This document shows, piece after piece, positions 9,630 through 22,165 of a DNA stretch of 64,000 nucleotides. The notes beneath the pieces were generated by a model, which saw nothing but the letters and a program-made list of their open reading frames with translations, ran no database searches and had not been told where the DNA came from. Each line of letters opens with the position of its first letter. Positions within the stretch are counted from its first letter, which is position 1. This DNA is from Saitoella complicata NRRL Y-17804. Its lineage: Eukaryota > Ascomycota > Saitoellomycetes > Saitoellales > Saitoellaceae. A program made the translations under genes and the position numbers. The stretch is from assembly GCF_001661265.1 (NCBI RefSeq), contig NW_017566992.1, positions 943,925 through 1,007,924 of the forward strand. Reading direction: 5' to 3'.

Positions 9630-11520
9630 ATGCTGCCACAACCGATCGAATATGCGTTTTACATCGCCACCGTTATCTTTGTCTTTATTGCCTCCTTGAC
9701 GTATGCCTTTTCGTCGCCGTGGATGTTCTTCGCGGCGTTGTGGGCATATGTGGTTGTTGTGGTGCGGTCGTTGCGGCTCAGGTCATGCATTCAATCAGGC
9801 TAACAGGGGATATAGGGTATCCTTGCCAGTATTGTTTTCGCCATAGTCTATGCCAAGTTCGCGAGGAGGGTCCTGCTGGCCGCTCTCCGTCTGACACAGA
9901 CCTGCGCACAGCTACCTCTATGGGTCATCCGCCATGTACCCGGGCTGAAGCAGGTCGTGGAGGTCTCGTTGATCGTATACTTCTACGTCTCCTTCCGGTT
10001 TCTGTTATTGGCAGATCGAGTTGCACGCCACTCCTTGCGCATCATTCTGCCTTCTCTGGCACATCCCTCGAAAGCACCAATCTCCATCGCCAATGCTTCA
10101 TACCCGACCTTCACCCCAGCTGGAGAGTTTTCCACAGGCTACCGCACTCAAAGTGCTGGGGAGCCAGAACAATGGGATCTAAAAGCTGCAATCAGCCTCG
10201 CGAACATCTCCCGCCTCTCCTACGAAGACCCCGCCCTCATCCGCTACGAACTCGCCCTCGCCGGGTACGACCTTTCAACCCTTCGCATCATCCATTACCA
10301 CAACACCGCCGGCTTTGTCGTCCGTCATGCTGCAACATTGAACGTGGTCGTCACGTTCCGCGGAACGGACATGCTGAATTTAATGCATGTCTTTACGGAT
10401 TTGCAGATGGGGATGGTTAGCCTGGATGAGATTGATAGAATGGATGAGGAGAGGGAGGGGGAGGACGTGCAGACGAAAAGGATGGGGAAGGTGCATTATG
10501 GGTTTTTGGATGCGTTGAGGTTGTCGACTACGAGACAGTTGACATCACCTCAGGCCGAAGGCATGAATGCCATATCAGCCGTCCGTATCGATGCTGGTAC
10601 AGATCATGGAGAGGCGGATCAGAGACCTACGACAATAGAGCTGGACTCTACCACACCAGAGCGTACGGTCATGAGCAGCATCAAAGCTCTCGCGCAAACC
10701 ACAAAATTCGCCATCTCCTCCCTCTGGACGCACACCCGCCACCCAATCGACCCAATCTTCAGCGGCCGCTCAGAGCGAAACATCACAGCCTACGCACAAA
10801 CTGTCGCCGCGATTAACGAACTTCACCAGCCCGAGAAAGGTGGGCGTGTCTTTGTCACGGGACATTCTTTAGGTGGTGCGCTTGCGTTGGTGTTTTTTGC
10901 GCAAGCAATTAGGGAGAAGGAGAAGTGGGTTGGTGAGACGTGTGTTTATACGTATGGGATGCCAAGGTGTGGAGATGAAGTGTTTAAGGAGTGGATGAAG
11001 CCTCATGCGCAGAGAATCTTTCACGTGGTAAACAACAATGATGTTGTACCGTGAGTGGCATTGCTCGCGTCTGTCTACCAACTGCTAACTGTAACTTCAT
11101 TCTAGACGCGTTCCCTGGCGAAGAAAAGAAGTAGGATACTTCATCCCCTCGATCTTCCTCGGCCAGTCAAAGCAATACGAACCCTACGCCGACCCACCCG
11201 GAACCCTTGTACACATCTCTTCCTCCTCCCACCTGACCTTCCCGCCCAAACTTGCACGCATCAATTTACTTAAATTACAAGGAGTCTTGGATTTGAGCAT
11301 TGTTCGACGGATGCGGAGTGAGACTACGTTAAGGGTTTTGGGAAGGATGGTTATGCCGTTTTTCGTTAATGATCATTTTGCAGGGGATTATGTCGTTGGA
11401 TTAAAGGAGGGGATTGGATGGATGGAGCATGTTCTTGAGAGTGCACGTGAACGTGAGCTCGAGGACGGATCGGGGGTGGAGCAGTTGGCTGAGCGGTTGA
11501 TCGATCTGGAGATCGAGTGA
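9630..11520 (+). CDS. Membrane-anchored class 3 lipase (diacylglycerol-lipase-like)
   Basis: Three exons. Exon 1 (ATG 9630) encodes two hydrophobic segments (EYAFYIATVIFVFIASLTYAF and the ALWAYVVVV region). The first intron ends at 9815; several in-phase GT donors exist and 9762 (54 nt) fits local intron size, giving 593 residues. Intron 2 is 11051-11105 (GTGAGT, TGCTAAC, TCTAG). The core has a further hydrophobic region, VVVTFRGTD (oxyanion region), the nucleophile elbow TGHSLGGALAL, an Asp in VVNNNDVVP and a His in NDHFAGDY. This is the architecture of sn-1-specific diacylglycerol lipases; the actual substrate is inferred. A second protein with the same general plan is encoded at 18221-20285. 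Confidence 0.88.
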
Positions 11521-11945
11521 AAGAGCTGAGACTATGCATGCTTACACTTGCGGAGACCATATGCATTAGAGTAAATCGATAGCTAGATCATGCGTATGTT
11601 TTTGGACTCACTCCTGATCCAACGCGGGTACTGGTGACTTGCAAGTTGCTGCAGCTGTCAAGTGCCGCATCGGGATATCTCATGCAGCGGCGCGCTAGGA
11701 TTGCGCATGCGGGTCTCTCACGACTGCTTCTTAAGGAAATCTCAAGTGAATGATGACATCTGAAACTCTCGCCCAACTTGACCTTACCAACTCGTTACTC
11801 AACTGTACCGGGACCGTACAAACTTCTTCGGCCCAAATTTCGATCAGGCCCAGGTTAACTTGCCTTCTCGGATCTTTGCAATAAGCAGCACTTTCTGACA
11901 ACTATCATCAACTAAATATTCAAGATCTGGAAGCTTTACAAAGCT
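11521..11945. other. Intergenic, nothing recognised
   Basis: Between the lipase stop and the broken gene. No convincing ORF, RNA or repeat seen. Confidence 0.5.
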
Positions 11946-13192
11946 ATGAAAAAGGAAGAGAAGGGTCTCATTCGTCATGGTAAGCAGCCCAAATCCGACG
12001 ATCCCAAGCTCCAAGTCTTTGCATACAAGGGAAGGTGGATCTATCCTGTGTGTGATGCTGAATGGGGGCGAATTGACCCAGCAAAGGCCATGGAGAAGTG
12101 GTTGCCTAAGGAGCCAGAAGGAAAGAAGACGAGGTTGTATCATATGCCAAGAGATAACGCAAGCAAGTGTCCACTGAACGCAGGGGTGTTAAGTGTGCGT
12201 GTGAGAAAAATGGGCGCGATGAGTGGCATGAGAATGGTAGATCGGAGCAGGAACTACAGAATATGGGCAACAATGCACGCACAATCATGTGTTGTTGCAT
12301 GCCACTGGTCAAAGCCATCAACTTCCGCCTGGGTAAGGCTCTTGACGAGACCAGGCGCCGCCTTTTGAGGATGACATGCTGCTTGTCCAACGATATTGAC
12401 CACAACCTCAACCCTTGCAATGATTATGAAGCATCCGACTTTGATGCGCCTTCCATCATTCTTCCCCACAACCCAAATCCGTCAGCAACTGAGTCTGCGA
12501 CGACGTACCCTCGCAGAGGCTACCCGCCTCGCCCTTGATTCGATCCTTGGGAATGGGCACTCAACACTCCAGATAACGACCTGGATGCCTATGGACCTCC
12601 AGCGAAAATGCCTGTTCCGCCGCCCAACTGGAAGGACACAGCCCGAGAATGGATGCTCTCGATCGAGTGTGTTACTGACGGAAGTCAAGGCTGGAAGTGG
12701 TTTGAACAGGGCGAGATGAAATCGGTGACAAGGATCTATGGCCCTGGAGTGAACACCTTGAACAACTACCGGAAGATCTACCTCAAGCATACTAACCGAG
12801 AGATGGTTGGTATGCTTATCGATGGCATGCATGCAGTTGATGTTATCTTGCGTGCGAAGAACGGCGACCGCGGGCTCAGCTTCAAAAGCAACCAGAAGAA
12901 GGAGGATGATTTGGAGCAGCGTCGTATGTCAGAGAGGGTGAAAGGTGCTATTGAGGCTGTGGGTATCTATCTACCCAGGACATTTGGAGGTGGAGGAGGA
13001 AGAGGAGTAATATCTAATATGAAAAAGGGCACTGCGCGAGACGAGGTAGAACCTTTCTTACTCTGTTTCGCTACGGATGCTGGAGAGGCACATGATGTGG
13101 ATGAGAGTCTTCAGCTGCTGAGCTGCTATAATTCCGTTTGTTCTTACTGCTTAACTGATTCATGTTTTTACTGTACGGGACTTACGCGTTGA
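11946..13192 (+). pseudogene. Broken or unresolved hypothetical gene
   Basis: Three coding-like stretches on one strand that I cannot join cleanly. The first (from ATG 11946) reads FAYKGRWIYPVCDAEWGRID and then drifts. The second frame (from about 12185) reads CACEKNGRDEWHENGRSEQE and ends at a TGA at 12536-12538. The same frame then resumes with FDPWEWALNTPD and PPPNWKDTAREWMLSIECVT, down to a Gly-rich stretch and the stop at 13192. Fungal-size introns with good donors were not found at the two breaks, so gene decay is the simplest reading, but missed splicing is possible. Trp/Cys-rich and not recognised; no catalytic motif seen. Confidence 0.4.
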
Positions 13193-13508
13193 CATGAATA
13201 CTGGTACCAGTCGAACTTACCCTAGAAATGTAGCGAGCATCTCGGTGAGAAAAGTGAAGGTGGCCTTGGTGCACGAGTACAGAATCCCCGCACTTTGTAC
13301 GAGGGTTGAACACCAGAGTGGTGAAAGACTGCAGCTGTATTATATGTAGCCAAGGTGAGCTTACGTGTACTAAAAGAGAATCCAAAAACCCTGCAAAATA
13401 AACATTGTCCCACGACGCCCCTTCCAAAAAAATGCACAACCAAAGACGTGTATACCCCTAGACCCCCTAGATCATTGCCCCCCCCCCCCCCCAAACCCTG
13501 TTAACGTT
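13193..13508. other. Intergenic 3' region
   Basis: Between the broken gene and the 3' end of the histidine kinase gene. It holds the poly-C tract at 13478-13492 and otherwise nothing recognised. Confidence 0.5.
13478..13492 (+). repeat. Poly-C tract (15 C)
   Basis: Uninterrupted run of 15 C (poly-G on the kinase-gene strand) just downstream of the kinase stop codon. Its length may be unreliable in the assembly. Confidence 0.9.
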
Positions 13509-16500
13509 TCATTCGCTTGATTCAACCGCAAGAGCGTCTCGCATGTTCTCTTGCGCCTGCCATTCCTCAATGATAGTCTTAAGCGTTTTTATAGATACCG
13601 GCTTCGTGTGGAATGCATCTACACCTGCCTCAAAAGCATTGACCTTCTCATTCGGTGCACTCAATCCGGTCATGGCCACGATATGGGCTCTCTTGGCCGG
13701 AGGAATAGCACGCGTCGCCTCAATTGTCCGGATGGCGGCAGTGGCAGCACAACCGTTTAAGACGGGCATCTGAATATCCATGAGCACCAAGTCGAAACCA
13801 GTAGGGTGTTCTTGCAATCGCTGGACGGCAACAGCACCGTTCTCCGCTTCTACGTAAGCGACTCCAAGCTTGCGCAGCAAGTTTCCGAGAATCATCATAT
13901 TGATGCGGTTGTCCTCTACAATCATCACGAAAGGCGTTCGAGCATTTGATGCAAGTGACGAAGGCGCACTCACGTCAGAGTCCTGCGCCGAAGTTGATTC
14001 CGCAGGTTCGTGCTTCGCGGTTCTCTTGGAAGAGTCCTTGTGCGCACCGCACTTCTTTGCGTGCTTGGCCTCAACAGCCTCTTTACCCTCATCGCGAATC
14101 CCGTCAATGAGATCCGACATACAGCCATCGCTGTCACTTCCTGCATCGGAATCCGACGCGCTGCTGGCGTTGGAGGCAATGGGTGCATTACCGTTCAACG
14201 CCCAGGCAAGAGCTTGAGCGAGTCTGAGCGGTCCACTAGGCTTCGCCAAAAAGTGCAAGTTACGTCCAGATTTCAAGCTGGGGTGACGAATGATCTTCAA
14301 CCTAGTCGAACTCGAGCAATAGAGGATGCAAGGCACATCAAGGGACAACTTGAACTCCTTCAGCTTGCTGAAGGTGTTGGACGACTCATGCATGAGGATA
14401 ACATCCGCACTTCTGCTGTCTGTTGTGACCTCCATACCGAGGTGTTCTCTGATGCAGCTAGCAAGAGATTCGAAAACCTGTCCCTGAGATGAATGGGTCT
14501 CGTCAAAGCCGACAAGAGCCACGCGTGGTTTGTGACCGCTAATCTGAGCGGGAAGGGGTACGTTAATAAGACTATCACCCCCTTCCGTTGTCATTTCGAG
14601 CTCAAAGACCATTTCCATATTCGTACCAACGCCAGGCTCGGAAGTGACGTGAAGCTCACCGAACAGTGACTGGATGAGCTTAATCGAGATTGCCATACCC
14701 AAACCCGTTCCAGTAGACAATGGGTCTTCTTGACTGAACGGCTTGAAAAGCTTGTTCTGCAAGAACTCGGTCGACATTCCGCGTCCAGTGTCCTTGACAC
14801 TCAGATAAATGGGCACAAAATTGCGACCCCTTTCCATGCGTCTGCGGCCGCCCAAAATTCGTTCGACGTCGTCACCTGAGGCCTCGCGCAAACTGACAGT
14901 TAGCAAACCTTGACTGGTGTACTTCAACGCATTTCCAATCAAGTTCATAGCAACACGGCGCCATGCTCCTCCATGCAACAAGCCATGATAACCGCCCTCC
15001 CTGGGTGCGACATCAAGGATAAAACTCATAGCATTGACTTCGTTCAGTTTCTCATCGCCGCTCTTCTGCATCTTTTCACCAACCGAGCTTTCCATACCAC
15101 CGCTATCGAACAAGTGAGAGAGCTTCTTGAACTCCCAGCCAGTCCAACATGACTCGACAACTTCCTCGATCAAGCGCACAAGATCAATAGCAGCCATATT
15201 TTGTTCAGGAGCATGGTTAAGGGTCTCGCGACCAGCGGTTGTAGTAAGAGTTCCAAAGTCAAGCACATGGTTGATGACGTCCTGCAAAGTTTGGCCGCAG
15301 GAAGTAATCGTCCGCAAGAACGTTCGATCAGCACTCGAAAGATCGGGAGCTTCGGACAGCAACTCGGCACTAGCCAAGATGCCGTGCAGGGGACTTCTCA
15401 ATTCGTGCGAGATGTTCGAAATGAACAAGCCCTTAGCTTGGTCAGCTTCAACCGCGGAACGTCGCAAGAATTCGTTCAGAACCACAAGGCCAAAAATATC
15501 AAAACTATAGGCGTCGTTCACTGTGAGACGCCTAGAGTTCGCAACGGTGTAACCGACAACCAAACAGAATGGCTTGCGGTCGTGGTCGTAGAGAGGCTTC
15601 AATAGCACGCTATACGTGGTGGATGGTACAAATTCGAGAACCTCCGGCGGGAAACCATCGTCGCGCTGATAAAACTTGCCGTATGCACCATCCTCGAAAA
15701 CGCCGCGCAAGAAGGACGAAGTGAGACTTCCTTCGTTGAACTTTGTTTTGTAGTGACCGGAAATATTCGGGGCAACTGAAGCATAGATCTCAACCCGCGC
15801 CGCCTGAGCGTCAAACTCGTCGTTCTCCTTCTTTTCCTCATCAGCACGTCTCTGCCGTTCTGTCGTCGGCACGCGTTGCTGCTGCCCAGAGGCTCCAACG
15901 GCGAAGAAGGGAGACATCCTAGCTTCTTTCAGCTCCTCAACATGTTGCTGCTCCACATTCGCAACACTCTTGTCGGACTGGCTGACATTTTGCCACCTTG
16001 TGCTCATCTGCCTGTTGATGTTTTCCTGCGCTCCCAACCTCGCCTGCTCGCGATGCCTTGCACTGCCAAACAGCTTCCATTGGTGTGCAGTATTGCCATC
16101 GGCAGCATCCTCGGCTCCCTTGCGGTCAGGCGAAAGCTCCAAACCTCGAACATCGATTATGGAAACACCATCAATCTCAAGAGCGTTACGCATAACCCTG
16201 CACGCAAGGTCATAGATCTTGACATCGCCGTAGGAAATGTTGCTCTTCTCCGACTCCTTGGTGCTGCTTCCCTTACTCTTGTTACCAAGAGATGCAGACT
16301 GAGTGCTGCTTGTTGGTGCGTTACCCCGGTGCTCATCCTGAAATTCCTCCTCCAAGTCTTCATTAGTCAAATGGCCGGCTTGCCTATAATCAACTAGTTA
16401 GCACATTTTGATGTCTAGGAATTGGCGTGTTCACGTTAACCTGGCAAAGGTCCAAAGAGCTTTGTTTACGCGACTCCAATATCGCGTCTCGTTAACCTTA

Positions 16501-17413
16501 TCTCCCTCCATCTGCTTCTCAATAGCACGGTGTGCGCGAAGATCCAGCTCCTGCACAATGATGAGCGAAAGATCGTGCAAACTCCGCAACTGTTCCTCGG
16601 TCCAAGCACGGTCAGGGACCGTATCCATCACACAGACAACTCCGATAGGGATCTGGTCTGGACGGCCTTCAACGCTGGCAAACATACAGCAACCCGCGTA
16701 TGACCTGACCTGAGTCTTGTCAGACTTGATGAGCGGCATGTCCTTGAACGTATCATTGTTATGCAAGTCGTTGACTTGAACTATTCGCCCTTCATGCGGG
16801 TCAACCTCGCCTTTAACTGCAGGCATCAACACCGTAGAACATGGCAGATCCTCAAAGGGTATATGCTTGGTTCCCGCGTAGAATTTGTCCAAGCCTTTGT
16901 CCCCGGCGACGTAGAAGCCTGTAACTTCTTTCGATATAAGGCTAATCTGAGCATACGGCGCATCCCCAGCAATACTCATAAGTCGCGCACATCTCTGCAG
17001 CGTCAGCTCCTGTTGTTTGGCAGCGGATTCCAAGTCATAGTATTGGCTAGAGCACGTAAGTTAGAATCGGCATTGGACGGCAATTGGCGGCAAACTCACA
17101 ATGCGGATATCTTCTCCTTCAATTGGAACTGGGCACGTATGCTTTCATCCCTTGTGTGCAGCTCGTCTGTCTGCATCTTTGCGTCGCGGACCTCCTTGTC
17201 CTCCCTTGCGACCTTTGAACGCTCGCGTTCGTCTGGGTCTTGCTCCTCAGAATGCGATACGTGGTCGAGATTCGTCTGTCGTCTCGCAGGTGATGGAGCT
17301 CCGAAGAAGGTGTCTCTTGCACGGTCCTTCGAACGACTTGAGGCGGTCGAAGCGGCAGTGGGAGCTAGCACAGGTTGATCTGATGGTGATGAATCTGTAG
17401 GCCCTGCGGTCAT
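13509..17413 (-). CDS. GAF-domain hybrid histidine kinase with two receiver-like domains
   Basis: 1264 residues from three exons (introns 17047-17099 and 16384-16440, both with clean splice sites). Order: Ser/Glu-rich N terminus (1-105); GAF domain (about 110-300, YAQISLISKE to IGVVCVMDTVPDRAW); a linker with a second GAF-like stretch; HisKA with phospho-acceptor His about 633 (SHELRSPLHG); HATPase with N box (NLIGNALKYT), G1 (DTGRGM) and G2 (GTGLGMAISI); a degenerate receiver (about 925-1038); and a canonical receiver (about 1125-1245) with VEDN, phospho-acceptor Asp about 1176 (LVLMDIQMPV), MTGLS and HTKP. It is a soluble multistep phosphorelay sensor without membrane segments, expected to signal through an HPt protein. 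The stimulus is unknown. Confidence 0.93.
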
Positions 17414-18220
17414 ACGGCTCTATAGCAAAAACCCGAGAATGTCTTTTCAAAGTGTCCTATCGGCGGAAGGAATGGGCCGAAAGGTCAGGAAGACAAGTAG
17501 AGTTCAAAGGCGCAAACGATGATCGTCCAATGGCCAGATTCAGATCAGCCGGTAAAACGCCCTGGCTCAATGTCTCTTCCAGGCTGCGTCGAAGCTGATG
17601 GTTGATTCGATCGACTTCGTGTTCCTAGGGCCTGGCTGGGATTTGCCTCTACCGGTCGTACGCCCTGTGAAGGAAGGCCTAGCTGGCTCTGGCTGTAGGC
17701 GTCCCACCGGAAATCATCGGCGAGCGCACTAATTAGCTTAGACGGAGCAGAGTCTAGATCTGCGCACAAGCAGGTAACCCTATGATTGTCGATATTCTTG
17801 ATTGGGAACGTCTCGTCTACGTGTAAGATAGCAATTCGGGAACGGAAGGCAGGACGCTTCTCCAGCCGATTGCTCTTGGGTGGCGACCGGCGAGCTCACG
17901 GGATACATCGATCTACGCGCGTTACCGACGACCGACGACAGGACGGACGTAAGAGGGACCCTCAAATACGCCCAGGCTGCAACCCCCGAAGGACCGAGAT
18001 TGGCTGGAAAAGGACCCGCAGCACGTGCCCCTTTGGCGAACCCGCATCTTGTCGATCTCGACGCCCTTCTGCACCTCGCGCGGATACTAAAGTTATACAG
18101 GTAAAGTGTAAATGTTGTGTGTGCTAATGCAAACTACCTCGAAGCTATGTATGCCATGTCGGGTCAATGTCCATAGATATGTTCCGACTCACCTCCTCTA
18201 TTCCATTGCCGTTGCAATCG
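17414..18220. other. Promoter region of the histidine kinase gene
   Basis: About 800 bp between two minus-strand genes. Only short open frames with no recognisable product; no tRNA or repeat seen. Confidence 0.5.
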
Positions 18221-20285
18221 TCATTCGTTTCGTTCTGTTCCCGTCGATGCTCTTTCCAAAATACGCAGCATCTTTTCGTACTCCTTCGGGCTGTGACTGA
18301 TGAACATCGCTTTGGTGAACTTGACCTCACCAAAACAATCCTCGACGTCCCTGAGCTGCCGTGCGACGACGTAGGTCTCTCCGTCCAACCTGCGTTCTGA
18401 CTGCATTTGCAGTACGTCGCCTGGCGGGACGAGCTTGTCAGAAGTCATCACTGCTCTCAGTGTCTTGATCACAGACAAGAACCAATCCTCGTCGTCACAC
18501 GCACTATCCATCTCCAGGAGTTTCGACGAGGATAGCCCCGTCGTGTACTGTGAGGAACGGAGCGCCCGTCTTCGGATCTCATCTACCACTTCAGGCGCTT
18601 CACCAAGCTCCAGTGCGACGTTCTTGGCGTCCCGAATCATACCCCAGCTCAGGTACGGTACCACATCAGTGTCATTCACGACACTCGTCACCAAGCCTTT
18701 CGCATATCGGGCAAGCTTTGGACAGACAGCTGCCGGTGGCCCGTATGCATACACGGATACTCGCCTTCCCATAGGTAGAGGTCCACCCGGGTTGATGATC
18801 CATTCTCCTTCTGCGTTTGGTATCGCCCACTTCAATCCTAGTAATGCTGATACTCCTCCGCCAAGACTGTGTCCACACAAAACAAGCCCGTAGCCAGGCC
18901 TCGCTTTCAGAGCTTCGCTCAGCGATCTCAAAACACCAGTGCTCAATCTTTCCGCCGCGTGTACCATCCCCTTGTGCGCCCAACCTTTCCCGCCCGGCGT
19001 CTCATACGGCAGATAGTCAGCCGTGAGATCGGCAATCAAGTCTCCCAGACCAAGAGTCCCTCGACACGTAAGAACGACATTCCTCGCAGACTCATCTGCA
19101 CTGATGAACCAAACAATGCCTTCGCCCGCACCGCCAGGTGTGTATGACGACTCAATAACGGCTTGTGGAGGGATTCTTGCGTGGATTGAGTAGGCCTCGA
19201 CAGCGGTCGGGGATTTAGCGTAAGCAGTTGGGGTGCTCAGACCAAGAATACGGAGGAATGCCGAACCATATGCTGCTGAGGAATGGCGCATATAGCGAGC
19301 GACGAGTCGGATATCAAGGCGATCCATACGTTCGGGTGTGGATACCGCCAACTGAGAAGCCAGCGATTGATATTTGGACGGTTGGTTGAACGTCAGCCCT
19401 GGCGATGGAGGCGCCGTTGTGTAGTAGTCAGGCTCTCCCATCATCTCGCTAGTCGATGCGCAATCGACGGCACTATCAGACATAGTATCCTCCGTGTAGG
19501 TCGTGCACCTACTCAATGTCCCACCGTCAAAGTCGTTGCCATTCAATTTGGGTACATCTCCAATCAACCCGGCAATCGTGGTTGTTTTCCGAGCGGGCAC
19601 CTGCACACTCACGATGACTTCACCACGCCCTGTCCTCGCGCCTCTCACGCCTACCTTATTCTGCAAGACCGCAAACCAAGTTATACCACTCACCAACTTG
19701 CGCATCGTACTGATGGAAGACACGTCCTTGTCGTATCCGAAACCAGGATGACTAAACTCCCTCCGGCATACCATGACGATAGCTGCGATAGCCCTGCTGG
19801 CATCACTATTACCGAAGATGAGTTCGAGGTTCTGGGCAGAGAGTGCCGCTAGGTTTAGGCTCGCGGATACGCAAGACTGGACGACATGTACTGAAGTAAG
19901 GTTAAATAGTTCGACCAAGGAAAGCGTGGTGTGAATAAAGTGAATCTGAAGTGCAAACAGTTAGTCAAAATTCTACACGGTGCAGGCAGATGTAGATTCT
20001 TACCCCCGCTCGGCCCCATCGTTCCCCGTCCGTTTCCTTTCCTCGTATTTGTCTCATATCCTGTATGGAAACCAACATTACGCCCTCGCCAAAAAGCCGA
20101 ATGCCTTCCAAAGCGATTAAAATTCCATTCCTCCACCATTCCAGCAGAGCTTCAGTGAGGATTGCAGTCGCCGTAATTCCGAGTGAAAGGTGTGTCGTCA
20201 GCGTCGTGACAAGCTGAGCCAAAGGGGCAGGGAGCACGGTAGGCGATGACAGCTGGAGCTGAGTATGGTTGAGCGTTAATGACAT
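18221..20285 (-). CDS. Second membrane-anchored class 3 lipase (diacylglycerol-lipase-like)
   Basis: 668 residues from two exons (intron 19946-20003, GTAAGA...CTTCAG, phase 0). The start MSLTLNHTQLQLSSPTVLPA at 20285 is chosen over a farther upstream ATG because the intervening residues look non-coding. The N terminus has amphipathic/hydrophobic segments (LALA/ALLEWWRNGILIAL and TLSLVELFNLTSVHVV), then a Ser/Thr-rich linker. The lipase core has VVLTCRGT, the nucleophile elbow CGHSLGGGVSAL, an Asp in VNDTDVVPYLSWG, and MFISHSPKEYEKML with the likely catalytic His. This pattern matches diacylglycerol lipase-type class 3 enzymes. The C-terminal 100 residues continue the fold. Substrate is inferred from family. 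Confidence 0.88.
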
Positions 20286-22165
20286 GTCGGGCGCGTATAG
20301 AGATTTTGTCCGCTGGAACGGCGAGAAAGAAGGTGAGCTGTACCGGGTACAGGCAAGAAATACAGATGTATGCTGCTGATAGATAGTGGCTTCACGGTTC
20401 TTCTGCCTGGGCGACGGGTTCTGAAGATGACGGTTGGGCACGGGAAGATTCAAGCTTGGCAGCAGGAGTACATGTAGCAGCAACCCACCGTAAGTCGTCC
20501 AAAAGTGCCGACTCCAGCTGGGCCGACTTCTAGCTGCCGTACCAGGGCCAGCTGCTGTGTGGGGGCGACCGCGCGTGATTATCGATAACTGCAACCGTGC
20601 CGTCATCATCGTAAATTTGCCGAGACTTGATTGTTACTGAAAAAGGGAGTAATTACTGCTGCTATGATAATGCAATACAGGATATGAGAGCTCCTGATCT
20701 CGTCTTTCCCCCTCATCTGCGTGTCGGCTCACGTAATTTGGATGGTTTGAAATTCCCACGACCCCCCGGGCCCGTATCCTACCGTCCTTGGACATCGCTT
20801 TACAGCACATTCTAGACGTGGGCGTGTCCAGGATCACCCACGTGAACTCATAACCAACGGGATGGATTGTAAGGCAGGTGGTGCATATGTGTTATAGTCG
20901 CATGGATTTCTGGTCACTTCACTTTAAACCGTTGCACCAATTCCCCGACCTAGCTCATCAACATACGATCAATAGCTACAGAGATATTTACATAGCATCG
21001 ATATCGAACAGCACACTAATAATCCGCAAGCCTACGCTCCCATGTGACATGAGTCAGCATCATCAAGCCGTGGTTTTCCTATCCTCGGGAACTGTTCTCC
21101 AATCAAGTCCGACGTGATCAGAGCGGTTCAGCCATCCATCAGCCACCCACCATCCCAAAACCAGAATCCAAATCGACGAAACTAAGCGAAAAAATGCTTT
21201 TGTTCAGCCAGTTGGGCTGTCAAAAAGTCCGAATGCAGGCTAACGAATGCTTATGTGTGTTAGTTTACGATGCCGGCTTGCCGGGGAGTACACCAGGAGA
21301 TGCAGCAGTCTGGTGGAGATGAGGTGGGCTTTGATTTGAGACTCTTCACATGCCGTTCTACGAGTATTGGGTTCCAGCTGTGCAGCAACTCTGGGATGGC
21401 CGACGTCCGATCGCGATACGATAACTTGCGATGAGATCGAGCAAAGAGCGCGTGAAAGGTGGGCCTTGATCTCCTCCAGCGCGGCTAACGTAACGATGAT
21501 GATAGAAAAAGACATCGCCTGTAATTGCCTTTGAGGACATCTCGTATTTTACATTAGTCATATTTATTCATCTCCGGCCGTCGCGCTCTCTACCCGCCAT
21601 TCCCGCGATCGCGTAATCGCGGCAGTACACGGTGTAGCATGATGACCGAATCCGATGAGAGTTCCGCGGTTGCAGAAAGAGATGCCCGCCGGGAGTGACC
21701 GAGTAAGCCCTCGCTGCGCGCAATGATCAATCAGCCCGTTGTCACAGCTCATTACGAGTAGATGGCTCTTGCTACAGAAAACAAGCGAAGGAGATGGAAA
21801 CGGAAAAGTCGGCAGGGTTGGTCTCCGGGTGTCAGATGCCGGGCCAATTGGGCGTATTTGTTAGTCAGCTCGGGCACTTCAGCTCTTGTGCGATGCTTGT
21901 TGCGGTACCTAATGCAGCATTGCATGCGCAGCCCATATACTCCGCCACGTTCCGCAGTATGGCACCGGCTCCGTTCGCACTGAGAAATCCTGACTCGACC
22001 ATTTGCGCAAACAACAACACACCCACCGCTCGCTCGTCAACCATCCCATCAGTTGAGCGTTAAGGCTTTAGCTATAGCTAGCAGATCAACCTCTAACAGC
22101 TCCGGATCCACAGTTTCCCTCCGAGGTCTCCGACTTTTTTTGGTTAAAAGTACGTCATCGACGAG
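20286..22165. other. Long divergent intergenic region
   Basis: About 1.9 kb between the lipase start (minus) and YTP1 start (plus), the longest gene-free divergent interval here. All frames hold only short ORFs without recognisable residues; no tRNA, repeat or transposon end was seen. It probably contains both promoters and long 5' leaders, or an undetected non-coding RNA. Confidence 0.4.

Noticed and set aside
17545-17769. Short ORF upstream of the histidine kinase
   Set aside because: No motif, no splice support, typical chance frame in promoter DNA.
19965-20609. Longer N terminus for the second lipase from an upstream ATG
   Set aside because: The extra residues are low-complexity and unlike the family; MSLTLN at 20285 gives a normal start.
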